The notes beneath the pieces are model-generated. The model saw nothing but the letters and a program-made list of their open reading frames with translations. It was not told the origin of the DNA and did not search any database. Positions 44,312 through 52,725 of a DNA stretch of 64,000 nucleotides are shown in pieces. The stretch is from assembly GCF_022024175.1 (NCBI RefSeq), contig NZ_CP091794.1, positions 434,001-498,000 of the forward strand, written 5' to 3'. Numbering within the stretch: the first letter of the stretch is position 1; each line of letters opens with the position of its first letter. The translations under genes were made by a program, and so were the position numbers. The DNA comes from Prevotella communis. Its GTDB lineage: Bacteria; Bacteroidota; Bacteroidia; Bacteroidales; Bacteroidaceae.

Positions 44312-45523
44312 TTATTTCACAACTACACGAGGATGATATTCAAAAAGTTTCTGGTTGTCGCGAAGTTCCTTGATGTTGAAGCTCTTTACCGAGCCGCTCC
44401 AGTTGGCTCCCCACATGGCGAAAGGTTCGCCCTCAGGAACAATATAGGTAATTGTCTCTGTCTCATCAGGTATGGGTTCGAATACCATTACGATGGCAAA
44501 GTAGTCGCCTGTGCATCCCTCTACCCAGAATAGATCGTTGTTAGGATAACCAATCACGTCCTTGCACTTATACTGATGACCCCGCTGGTCAACAAGAATA
44601 TTGTTGCCGCCACGACCGAAATACTCGCGCATCCAGTTCATCTCGCAGGCCTCAGCCAGATAGGTGGCTTCAGGCGTACACCACATAGCATAGGTGCCTT
44701 CTGGTACTGGCTTGATGAGATGCGCATCATTATAGACAGCCCATGACTGGTAGTTGTCTTTGTCATAATCTTTTGCCTCGCTCACGAGGTGGGCCTCGTG
44801 GAACTTAGGCGCTTTGTCCCAGGAGCCTAATCCTCTGTATTCCTGCCAGAAGTGACCTGTCTGTGTGTTGAGGTTCACATCCATGCCTCGCATATACCAG
44901 TTGGGCACACCATAGATGCAGATTTCCTTGGTGGTCTCAGGCAGCTTGGGGAAAAAGATCTGGAAGTCCAGGATGGTGCCTTCTTTCTCCTTCACGCTGA
45001 ACACCTTACCGTAGCAATCGGGATTTGTGCGACGCGACTGATAGATAACGCCTGTTTCCTTGTCGAGGATGACGCACTCGTCGCTACAGAGCCATAGGTT
45101 CGTTACGATGTCGGCAGGCATACGGAAATAGCAATGGAGCACGGTCTCGTCGTTCTCCTCTGTCAATTGCCATACAACGGGAAGGTAGGCATAATCTTCA
45201 CGATTTATGAAATTGGGGAAGATGCTTTCGAGGCTGTCGATGGTGGGCACATTCTTCACAAAGCCCATGTTCTCGTGCCAGGAGTTGTTTTCTGTGTCTT
45301 TCCAGACAACAGTCTTCTTCTTGGTTTTCTTATCAATGGTTGCTTCAGGAACAGCTGCCATGAAAAAGGCGTCGCACTTTGCCAGGAACTTGACGTTCTG
45401 TTTAACGTCCTGCTTCTTCGTTTGCGTCTGCATAGGCTTTGCCTGATGCCAGGTTGTTTGTGCCTGCATCGTGAGGCAGGCAATAGCCAATAGGCTAAGG
45501 GTTACGATACGTTTCATAATCAT
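44312..45523 (-). CDS. Hypothetical exported protein in an ECF operon
   Basis: A 403-aa protein with a signal peptide ending M-Q-A-Q and a beta-rich mature part with many Trp and Tyr. No recognised domain. It is coupled to the anti-sigma gene by an ATGA overlap and is the last gene of the sigma, anti-sigma, exported-protein operon. The layout resembles the operon at 20646-22901, where the exported protein comes first instead. Confidence 0.65.
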   Translation of the reverse strand: MIMKRIVTLSLLAIACLTMQAQTTWHQAKPMQTQTKKQDVKQNVKFLAKCDAFFMAAVPEATIDKKTKKKTVVWKDTENNSWHENMGFVKNVPTIDSLESIFPNFINREDYAYLPVVWQLTEENDETVLHCYFRMPADIVTNLWLCSDECVILDKETGVIYQSRRTNPDCYGKVFSVKEKEGTILDFQIFFPKLPETTKEICIYGVPNWYMRGMDVNLNTQTGHFWQEYRGLGSWDKAPKFHEAHLVSEAKDYDKDNYQSWAVYNDAHLIKPVPEGTYAMWCTPEATYLAEACEMNWMREYFGRGGNNILVDQRGHQYKCKDVIGYPNNDLFWVEGCTGDYFAIVMVFEPIPDETETITYIVPEGEPFAMWGANWSGSVKSFNIKELRDNQKLFEYHPRVVVK

Positions 45524-46425
45524 ATCTTTTTTGTTTTGTTGTTAATACTCTTTATATGCATGAGCTCATCGCGATATTCTTGGTAGCATGCGGACGACTC
45601 TTTGGTGCCCAATGGTGCGTGGGTGCAGTAGAGCAGAATCTTTCCATTTACACGCTCGGCAATCCAACGGTAGTGCAACTGCTGGCGCATATCCTTCAGT
45701 TCGAAGAAGAACTGCTGGTGAGAGAAACTCAACAGATAGCCGGGTGTCTCGTCGCTATACCAGCAGGCAGCTTGCAGTAATCTGCTGAAAACGTCTATTT
45801 CCTTTGTGTCAGGGAAGACGTAAACGGCGCTGACCACGTTGCTGTCTTGGGTGGCGGAGCATTTTAATTCACCCTCTTTTACCTTGTAATAATTGGCAAA
45901 CTTGGTGATGAATTCGTCCACACGGGCTGGATTCTGATAGGGCAGGGTGTCCGTCTTTGTTACGTTCGATGCGTAATGCAGGTTCGGATCGTCTGCAGAG
46001 GTGTAGGCAGGAACATTTTCCTCCGTGGGTACCTCTTCTTCAATTGCGGCCTCCTTGTCGTTGACAGCAACTCGTTGTATTGCTGATGGCAACTCGTCGT
46101 TTTGCTGGTCGTAACTCGTCGTGTTGCTATCGGAGGGCTGCTCCGTTGTCTCAGTATGTTGTGCTGTCAGACCTCCAGGCTCTCCCTCTTCTCCTGAGGG
46201 CATCAGCGTGACGCCTATGCCGATGAGGAGGAGTAGCGAGGCGGCTGCGGCTATCCAGCGCCAAGGTCGGCGTGCTTTCCCTGCGACAGGATCGCTGGGC
46301 ACGCGGGAAGGCGCGGCTTCCAGCTTTTCCTCCATCTTCTTCATGAAGTCGGCAGGCAGCTTGGGCGTCTCAGCATATTTCCTATGTAGCGCCTCGCGCA
46401 GGTCTGTATCTTTTATCTTATTCAT
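45520..46425 (-). CDS. Probable anti-sigma factor
   Basis: A 301-aa protein: an N-terminal cytoplasmic part of about 55 residues (A-L-H-R-K-Y-A-E-T-P-K-L-P-A-D-F), one transmembrane helix at about 57-77, an acidic and Ser/Thr-rich linker, and a C-terminal globular periplasmic domain resembling DUF4252-like exported domains. Topology and the adjacent ECF gene support an anti-sigma role. The linker includes residues encoded by two ACGACGAGTT repeats (46091-46122). Confidence 0.7.
   Translation of the reverse strand: MNKIKDTDLREALHRKYAETPKLPADFMKKMEEKLEAAPSRVPSDPVAGKARRPWRWIAAAASLLLLIGIGVTLMPSGEEGEPGGLTAQHTETTEQPSDSNTTSYDQQNDELPSAIQRVAVNDKEAAIEEEVPTEENVPAYTSADDPNLHYASNVTKTDTLPYQNPARVDEFITKFANYYKVKEGELKCSATQDSNVVSAVYVFPDTKEIDVFSRLLQAACWYSDETPGYLLSFSHQQFFFELKDMRQQLHYRWIAERVNGKILLYCTHAPLGTKESSACYQEYRDELMHIKSINNKTKKI
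46091..46122 (-). repeat. ACGACGAGTT repeat pair inside the anti-sigma gene
   Basis: The core occurs at 46091-46100 and 46113-46122 (minus strand) with a 22-bp period, as at 8251-8294. It lies within the periplasmic linker coding region. Confidence 0.7.
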
Positions 46426-46476
46426 TAAACATTAATCATTAAACATGAAACATTCTTTTCAGCGCTGAATGAATCT

Positions 46477-47016
46477 TCAATTATTTAACTTGCGATAGAG
46501 TTTCTTTCTCGTCCTGTATAGGCGGTTGGCCAGTGCTGCAGGTTCGATACCTGTGATATAGGTTATCTCTGCGAGCGGACGGTCTTCGAAGTAGTAGAGT
46601 GTCAGGAGCATTCGCTCGTCGTCTGGCAGTGTGTCAATCACCTCCATCAGTTGCTCTATTCTCTCTTCGCGCCCTGTGTTCAGTTCTGCCTCCAGCTCCT
46701 CGTCGCTGATGTCAGTATTGTCTTCCATCGCTACAATCACAGGCCGTCGTCGTCTCAGATGGTCGAGTGTCAGGTGGTAGGCGATGCGGCAGAGCCAGGT
46801 GGAGAGCGAAGCCTTGTGAGGGGCGTAGCTGTCGATATGACTGAAGGCCCGCAGGAAGGTGTCCTGTGTCAGCTCCTGGGCGTCCATCATGTCGGGCACC
46901 TGTCTCGCTATCATGGCGAAGACACGCTCGGCATAGCGACTGACCATCTCTGTCTGTCCCTCGCGCCGTCCTTGCCTGACGGCCTCTACAAGTTCTGTCT
47001 CTGTCAGAGCACTCAT
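46477..47016 (-). CDS. ECF RNA polymerase sigma factor
   Basis: A 179-aa ECF factor with region 2 (Y-A-E-R-V-F-A-M-I through D-A-Q-E-L-T-Q-D-T-F-L-R and W-L-C-R-I-A-Y-H) and region 4 (L-P-D-D-E-R-M-L-L-T-L-Y-Y-F-E-D-R-P, Y-I-T-G-I-E-P, A-L-A-N-R-L-Y-R-T-R). First gene of a three-gene operon with the anti-sigma factor and an exported protein. No TAnnTTTG box was found just upstream, which would fit autoregulation from a different promoter type. Confidence 0.93.
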   Translation of the reverse strand: MSALTETELVEAVRQGRREGQTEMVSRYAERVFAMIARQVPDMMDAQELTQDTFLRAFSHIDSYAPHKASLSTWLCRIAYHLTLDHLRRRRPVIVAMEDNTDISDEELEAELNTGREERIEQLMEVIDTLPDDERMLLTLYYFEDRPLAEITYITGIEPAALANRLYRTRKKLYRKLNN

Positions 47017-47213
47017 CTTTTTGTCTATCTCTATTTGTTATACGACAGTTTTAGGAAAATATCTCGCACTTTCGCGATTTTTTTTCAAAAAAAGTTTAAT
47101 TGCACCTTTTAATGGTCTTTGGTTTGTCAAAATTAATACAATAATCCGTACCCTCCAAATAAATTGAGGGTAGTTAAGTGAAATTGTTCTGTTTTTAAGT
47201 TTTATTATTAAAT

Positions 47214-47245
47214 TTTGCGGGAATGCTTTTTTTTGCTTAACTTTG
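47214..47245 (+). promoter_or_regulatory. Promoter for the TPR histidine kinase
   Basis: TTTG (47214-47217), a 20-bp spacer and TAACTTTG (47238-47245), 32 bp before the ATG. Confidence 0.78.
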
Positions 47246-47277
47246 CACACTGAATATAAATAGGTATAGAGAAGATA

Positions 47278-49245
47278 ATGAGAACCGTCATAATTACTAT
47301 CATACTATTATGCAGTGTAAGTCTGCAGGTGAGCGCATCTGCCATAGATTCTTTGCGTCAGATTCTTCCCACACTGAAAGGCAATGAGCGTTCCAAAGCC
47401 TATATGAAACTCTCGCAACTGCTTAGTAGTGAGGATGACCCCCAGAAAGCTCTTGACTGCTTGGATGAATGGATTGCTTTCGAACAGGATGAACGGAATA
47501 TAGAGGGCGAGGGAAAGGCTCGTTGGAGTAAAGTGGCCGTGCTGACCAACTGCGCACTGGACTCAATGCTCCTGAAAGAGGCTCCTGAGCAGATGGCGTG
47601 GTTTAAGAAACACCGTCAGTGGAACCGTTATTATGACACGTGGGACAGTAAGGCCTGCGTCTATATGTATTCCTCACGTATCCAGACGGCCCTGCGCGAA
47701 GCCCAGGATATGTTGGAAGATGCCCAGAAGAATGATGATAACTTCGGTAAGGCTGCTGCCTATCAGCTGATGGGTGTGGTCTATGAGAGCATGGGTCAGT
47801 ATGACCAGGCTGTCGATGTGTTTCGTGAGTGTATCAAACAGCTGAAACAACGCGAGAGCGAGGTGGAGGCCTTCACGACGGTATTCGACTACCTTTGTCA
47901 GACGTTGGACGAGAGTCACCGCTATTACGAGGAATTGGATGTCGCTAGGGAGTGGGAGCAGGGTATCCTGCACCGCATGCAACGTAAGGGGGCATTTCCA
48001 GAACTGCATTTCCCCACCTATATCGCCTGTCGTTGTAATAAGGCCTCGGCCCTTGCCGGACTGAACCGTCTGGAGGAAGCAGAACAGGAGATTCGTCAGG
48101 CGGAAGAGATGCAGAATGCTTGTGGCACCCCGCTTGGCAAATACCGTATCTATTATGTACGTGTGCATTATGCCCTTGCTGCAAAGCAGGCTGAGCAGGT
48201 GCTGGCCTATTGCGACAGTCTGGAGGCGCTCGACCTGAATGCTGGTGGCGATGTGGCCGCTTTCCGTGGTGAGGCCTATCTGCAGATGGGACGGATGGAT
48301 GAGGCTGCCAAGACCTTCCGTGACCTCTATTATAAGAAGGACTCAGTGTTTAACCGTGAGATGCGCATCCAGTTGGACGAGCTGAACACGCTCTATAAGG
48401 TTGATGAACTGAAGATGCAGACCCAGTTGGAGCGTTCGCGCTTCCTCATCGGTATGGCTGTCGTACTGGTCGTAGCCCTTCTGCTGGCGATGTATCTCAG
48501 ACATGTGGCAGCAGCAAAGTTGCGCCGTGAGCATGCCTTGCTGAAGGTGGCCAACGCCCGTGCCGAGGAGTCTTCGAAGATGAAGACCAACTTCATCCAG
48601 CAAATCTCGCATGAGATACGCACGCCGCTGAATGTGCTATCCGGCTTTACGCAGATTATCACGGCACCGGATGTGAAACTTGATGAGGCCACGAAGAATG
48701 ATATCAATACACGTATCATCGAGAGTACGGACCGTATCACAGGACTGGTGAACAAGATGCTGGAACTGAGTGATGCTAACAGTACGGCTGTGATCGAGAG
48801 CCATGATGATGTGTCGGCTCCGCAGATAGCGTCGCAGGCCGCAGAAGAGGCACGTATGCAACAGGCCCGTCATATCACCTTCGAGATGCAGGTGGCACCC
48901 GATGTGGAGGCCGTCGTGCTGCACACGAATATGCGTCAGGCTTCACGTGCCCTGGAGCTCCTGTTGGATAATGCACGTAAGTTCACCAAGCAGGGCAGCG
49001 TCAGGCTGATACTGGAGAAGACGGACAAGATGATGCGCTTCGTGGTGGAGGATACGGGTATCGGTGTGCCTGCTGCTGAGGCTGATCATATCTTTGAGGA
49101 GTTCGTGCAGTTGGACAACTACTATGATGGTACAGGTATCGGTCTGACGGTGGCTCGTTCTATTGCCCGCCGTCTGGGTGGCGATGTGGAACTGGATACC
49201 ACTTACCAGCCGGGTGCCCGCTTCGTGATGACACTTCCTTTGTAA
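47278..49245 (+). CDS. TPR-containing sensor histidine kinase
   Basis: A 655-aa membrane kinase. A signal sequence is followed by a periplasmic TPR region (about 25-380). A transmembrane helix lies at about 390-410, then a short linker, the H-box S-H-E-I-R-T-P-L-N with phospho-acceptor His445, and a HATPase domain with D-N-A-R-K-F and D-T-G-I-G-V and G-T-G-I-G-L. This is the Bacteroidota TPR-kinase type that senses envelope or growth signals. No response regulator gene lies next to it. The nucleotidase gene follows after 18 bp. Confidence 0.9.
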   Translation: MRTVIITIILLCSVSLQVSASAIDSLRQILPTLKGNERSKAYMKLSQLLSSEDDPQKALDCLDEWIAFEQDERNIEGEGKARWSKVAVLTNCALDSMLLKEAPEQMAWFKKHRQWNRYYDTWDSKACVYMYSSRIQTALREAQDMLEDAQKNDDNFGKAAAYQLMGVVYESMGQYDQAVDVFRECIKQLKQRESEVEAFTTVFDYLCQTLDESHRYYEELDVAREWEQGILHRMQRKGAFPELHFPTYIACRCNKASALAGLNRLEEAEQEIRQAEEMQNACGTPLGKYRIYYVRVHYALAAKQAEQVLAYCDSLEALDLNAGGDVAAFRGEAYLQMGRMDEAAKTFRDLYYKKDSVFNREMRIQLDELNTLYKVDELKMQTQLERSRFLIGMAVVLVVALLLAMYLRHVAAAKLRREHALLKVANARAEESSKMKTNFIQQISHEIRTPLNVLSGFTQIITAPDVKLDEATKNDINTRIIESTDRITGLVNKMLELSDANSTAVIESHDDVSAPQIASQAAEEARMQQARHITFEMQVAPDVEAVVLHTNMRQASRALELLLDNARKFTKQGSVRLILEKTDKMMRFVVEDTGIGVPAAEADHIFEEFVQLDNYYDGTGIGLTVARSIARRLGGDVELDTTYQPGARFVMTLPL

Positions 49246-49263
49246 CATAAAAGTGAAATACCT

Positions 49264-50814
49264 ATGAAAAAGAACCTTTGTATCCTGCTTCTGACCGTGG
49301 GCGCATTGATAGGCTGCTCTACAGGTCAGCATGTTGCCAGACAGCAGCATCAGGAAAGTATCGTGGTGCTCTACGAGAACGATGTGCACGGACAGATTGA
49401 CGGCTATCCCAAACTGGCCGGTCTGCGTGATGCCATCAGTCAGAGTGATACGGCTTGGACGGCAGTGGTGAGCTGTGGCGACTATCTCTCGGGTGGTGTG
49501 GCCTGCTCGCTGAAGAAAGGTGAGTATATCGTGACGCTGATGAATAGCGTTGGCTATGATGCCGTGACGCTGGGTAATCATGAGTACGACTTTGGTATGC
49601 CGCGCCTCATGGAACTGCTGCCAGGGCTGAATACACCGGCTGTCTGCGTGAACCTCTACGACTATCAGGGTACAGAACCGCTGATGGCGCCTTATGTCAT
49701 TAGGCAGTATGGTGACCAGCGTGTGGCTTTCGTGGGTGTCAGTACGCCCGAATCGATGGATGCTGAGGCTTACTCGTTCTTTGACGACAAGGGACGTCAG
49801 TTGTACGACCTCCATACAAAGGAGACTTATCAGATGGTGCAGCAGGCTGCCGATAAAGCGCGCAAGGAGGGAGCCGATTATGTCATCGTGCTGGCTCATC
49901 TGGGTGAGGTGGAGTCTGATACGGGTGTGGACTCCTACGGACTGGCTGCTGCGACACGAGGCATTGATGCGGTGCTCGACGGACATACCCATCACACCTA
50001 TGCCAGAACGGATATCGTCAATCTGGATGGCAAGAAGATTCCTGTCAGTTCCACAGGCACGCAGTTTGCTAATTTCGGCAAACTGGTCATCAAGGATGGT
50101 AAGGTATATACTACTCTGGTGCCTGCGGCCGAGAATACCTATATGAGTGAGAAGGTGGCTGCTACGCTGGCCGATGTGAAGGCACAAATCCATGAGCAGA
50201 CCTCAAGACGGCTGTGCAAGTCGGACTTCGAACTGACCATCAATGATGCCAGTGGTAAGCGACTGGTGCGTAGTGGTGAGACGAATCTTGGCGACCTTGT
50301 GACGGATGCCTATCGGAAGGCTGTACAGGCAGAGATAGGTCTGACCAATGGTGGCGGACTGCGCAACAGCATCAAGGCTGGAGTGATTACTTATGGTGAT
50401 GTGCTCAATACGTTGCCTTTCGAGAATTATGTCATCAAGATGGTGGCTACTGGTCAGCAGATTATGACGATGCTGGAGAAATGTACTGCGCAACTGCCCA
50501 ATGAGGAGGGTAACTTCCCACATGTGTCGGGCATGCGCTTCACCGTGCATAGCAAGAGTCACAGGGTGACGGATGTGGAGGTGCTCGACCCGTCGGACAA
50601 TTCTTATAAGCCGCTTGACCTGCAGCGTCGCTATACCATAGGCACTATAGACTATACGCTGAAAGGCGGCATGATGAACAACTGTCCTCAGTTGCCCGTA
50701 ACAGCCCAGCTGTATGCCGAATGTGTGGCTGATTATCTGAGTACCTTTGCCAACGGTATGGTGGATGCCGCCTATGCCAGATCGCAGGGGCGCATCACGT
50801 TCGTTGAAGATTAA
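49264..50814 (+). CDS. 5'-nucleotidase/metallophosphatase lipoprotein (UshA-like)
   Basis: A 516-aa protein with a lipoprotein signal (L-I-G-C-S, Cys18). Metallophosphatase motifs: N-D-V-H-G near 40-44, G-D-Y near 72, G-N-H-E at about 100-103, H-L-G-E, and G-H-T-H near 241-244. The C-terminal half (G-E-T-N-L-G-D-L and N-G-G-G-L-R-N-S) is the nucleotidase domain. It probably hydrolyses extracellular nucleotides at the cell surface or in the periplasm. It is in an operon with the histidine kinase. Confidence 0.92.
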   Translation: MKKNLCILLLTVGALIGCSTGQHVARQQHQESIVVLYENDVHGQIDGYPKLAGLRDAISQSDTAWTAVVSCGDYLSGGVACSLKKGEYIVTLMNSVGYDAVTLGNHEYDFGMPRLMELLPGLNTPAVCVNLYDYQGTEPLMAPYVIRQYGDQRVAFVGVSTPESMDAEAYSFFDDKGRQLYDLHTKETYQMVQQAADKARKEGADYVIVLAHLGEVESDTGVDSYGLAAATRGIDAVLDGHTHHTYARTDIVNLDGKKIPVSSTGTQFANFGKLVIKDGKVYTTLVPAAENTYMSEKVAATLADVKAQIHEQTSRRLCKSDFELTINDASGKRLVRSGETNLGDLVTDAYRKAVQAEIGLTNGGGLRNSIKAGVITYGDVLNTLPFENYVIKMVATGQQIMTMLEKCTAQLPNEEGNFPHVSGMRFTVHSKSHRVTDVEVLDPSDNSYKPLDLQRRYTIGTIDYTLKGGMMNNCPQLPVTAQLYAECVADYLSTFANGMVDAAYARSQGRITFVED

Positions 50815-50830
50815 GAAGAAAGAAAAATGC

Positions 50831-50869
50831 CGCTAACGGCGGACCACCTTTCTGGTCTGGCCGTTAGCG
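50831..50869 (-). terminator. Terminator overlapping the end of the M6 protease gene
   Basis: On the minus strand CGCTAACGGC and its complement (50860-50869 with 50831-50840), plus an inner GACCA/TGGTC stem, form a long hairpin followed by a T-rich tail (TTTTTCTTTCTT). The stem lies in the final codons and stop of the protease gene. It also separates it from the convergent nucleotidase gene. Confidence 0.85.
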
Positions 50870-52293
50870 TATTTGATGATATACATTCCTGTTCCCATTG
50901 CTCCCTGAGGAATCTGACGTCCGCTCAGATCGTAAACCTCCTTGATTTGAGGTTTTAGGTTTGAGGTTTGGGATTGAATGGCTGTCTGACTATTGTTGCC
51001 TCCCATGAAGTCAAAAGATACCAGTCCGTTGTTCACACGGATATTCGTAATGGGTTTCGACATCAGTTTGGTGCCGTCCTGTGCCGCATGACGCAGCGTG
51101 GCGGCAGGGTTGGATTTGTTGGTCAGCGAGTCTTTCTCTCCATAGGGATAGGCCCATCCGCTTCCCATAGCGGTATAGTTCATGCCGTTGGCGGGAAAGA
51201 TGCTGTAGTGATTGTCTTTATACGTATTGGGATATTCGTATTTCCATAAATGTTCGTCATAGTCGATGTGGAAGATCACAAGTCCGCTGCCAGGCAGGTA
51301 TCTGTCCCATCCTTGCTGCTGACGATTCTCCAGGATATAATACTCATTGGGATAGGCATCATTGCGTATCATGTAGGCCACAGGCTCATCGCCGAGGGCT
51401 GGCATATTGGTGATGGATGCAGGCTCTGTCAGTTCCTTTATGTCGAGCCATCCCAGTATCATGCGTTCGTGGGCAGAATAGTTGGGCGGGCAATAGCCGT
51501 TATAGTTGTAATTGCCATGATCCATAATGTCCCAGTTGCCAACGATCTGTAGGTTGTTAAAGTAGAAATCAGGGAGTGTCATGCAGTGCCCGAATTCGTG
51601 GCAGAATGTGCCGAAGGTCGCACTGGTATTACCTATCTCAGGTATAAATCCATAATTATCTATTTTGTAGTTCTTGTCGCTACTATTCACGACGACAGGA
51701 TCGTGTTCGTATATGGAGAGTGCTGCCTGGTGAGCCCAGATGGTGTTCTTGTCGCCGCCATCGTTCTGTCCCATGCCGGCATAGATTACCAATACTTGGT
51801 CTATGTAGCCATCATCATCCCAGTCGTAGGGTGCCCAGTCTGTCACTGTATTTTTCAAGGAGTCGGCCAGTGCCTCAAATAGCATGGAGGCATTCTCGTC
51901 ATCGGTAGCAGTACTGTGATAGACGGCATGCTCTTTGTTCACTTTAAAGGCATACAGGTCGAACTGCAAGTTGAACTTTCCGTAGCTCTGGTTGTAGAAA
52001 TAATCGTGTACAGACCCCTGATAGTTGCCCTCGTGATAGTTGGGCTGATTGAGAATATGGTTCCATAGCATAAGGGGATCCTCACTCTCAAAGTCCAGGT
52101 CGCTAAAAGAGGAAAGGACTACCAGTTGACGTTTATCACCAATATATGATTTGGCGCGTTTTGCCGCTGCAGCGCGCTTACTGCTGATGCTACGTGGTAG
52201 CATGTGGCGGCGAGGATGTTCATAAGAAAATGCTGTCAGCGAACTCACTAAGAGCAGCGCTGACAGCAAGTATTTTACTGTGTTTATGCCCAT
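50833..52293 (-). CDS. M6 family metalloprotease, exported
   Basis: A 486-aa protein with a signal peptide. The zinc site H-E-F-G-H with the downstream D (M-T-L-P-D-F) near residue 230 marks an M6 immune-inhibitor-A-type protease. The C-terminus (Y-D-L-S-G-R-Q-I-P, then K-V-V-R-R) looks like a short type IX sorting tail. Between them, residues encoded by a TTTGAGG-type repeat form a linker. The start overlaps the ACT gene end by 10 bp, an odd operon for a protease. Confidence 0.87.
   Translation of the reverse strand: MGINTVKYLLSALLLVSSLTAFSYEHPRRHMLPRSISSKRAAAAKRAKSYIGDKRQLVVLSSFSDLDFESEDPLMLWNHILNQPNYHEGNYQGSVHDYFYNQSYGKFNLQFDLYAFKVNKEHAVYHSTATDDENASMLFEALADSLKNTVTDWAPYDWDDDGYIDQVLVIYAGMGQNDGGDKNTIWAHQAALSIYEHDPVVVNSSDKNYKIDNYGFIPEIGNTSATFGTFCHEFGHCMTLPDFYFNNLQIVGNWDIMDHGNYNYNGYCPPNYSAHERMILGWLDIKELTEPASITNMPALGDEPVAYMIRNDAYPNEYYILENRQQQGWDRYLPGSGLVIFHIDYDEHLWKYEYPNTYKDNHYSIFPANGMNYTAMGSGWAYPYGEKDSLTNKSNPAATLRHAAQDGTKLMSKPITNIRVNNGLVSFDFMGGNNSQTAIQSQTSNLKPQIKEVYDLSGRQIPQGAMGTGMYIIKYANGQTRKVVRR
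50946..50972. repeat. TTTGAGG microrepeat inside the M6 protease gene
   Basis: Four degenerate units built on TTTGAGGT/TTTAGGT, in frame, just before the C-terminal tail; encodes Q-T-S-N-L-K-P-Q. Confidence 0.65.
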
Positions 52294-52712
52294 TTACTCA
52301 GGTCTTGTTCTGCAATAAACTTCATGTTGTTCAGGATGATGACCTCACGTGCCTTCTCACGGTTGTCGGTACGGAATACGAGGATTCCCTTGCCGCGCAG
52401 CAGGAAGGTGTACATATAGGCAATGCTGATGCCTGCATCGCTGAATATCTTCACGGCGTCGGCAGCACGTCCTGGTTCGTCGTCGAGTTCCAATGCAAGC
52501 ACATCGCTCAGGGCAACGGCGACACCAGATTTCTTCAGCTCATCGTAAGCGCGCAAGGGCTCGCTGCAGATGAGACGATAGATACCATACTCTGCCGTGT
52601 CGGCAATGGTAGAGGCAACGATCTGTATTTTAGCCTCTTTCAGTACTTCAAGAACCTTGATCAGGGTGCCTGAGCGGTTCTCGATGAAGATGGATAATTG
52701 ATGAATTGTCAT
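52284..52712 (-). CDS. ACT domain protein
   Basis: A 142-aa protein with two ACT domains in tandem (I-F-I-E-N-R-S-G-T-L and a second starting near 70, L-E-L-D-D-E-P-G-R-A). ACT domains bind amino acids. Beside PaaK ligases this type probably senses an aromatic amino acid or its product. I chose ATG 52712, where the conserved start M-T-I-H-Q-L-S lies. It follows the paaK gene by 13 bp. Confidence 0.88.
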   Translation of the reverse strand: MTIHQLSIFIENRSGTLIKVLEVLKEAKIQIVASTIADTAEYGIYRLICSEPLRAYDELKKSGVAVALSDVLALELDDEPGRAADAVKIFSDAGISIAYMYTFLLRGKGILVFRTDNREKAREVIILNNMKFIAEQDLSKWA

Positions 52713-52725
52713 AATATATAGATTT

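Noticed and set aside
48943..50193. 416-codon minus-strand open frame opposite the kinase and nucleotidase
   Set aside because: Both plus-strand genes have full motif sets and a promoter; the antisense frame has neither.
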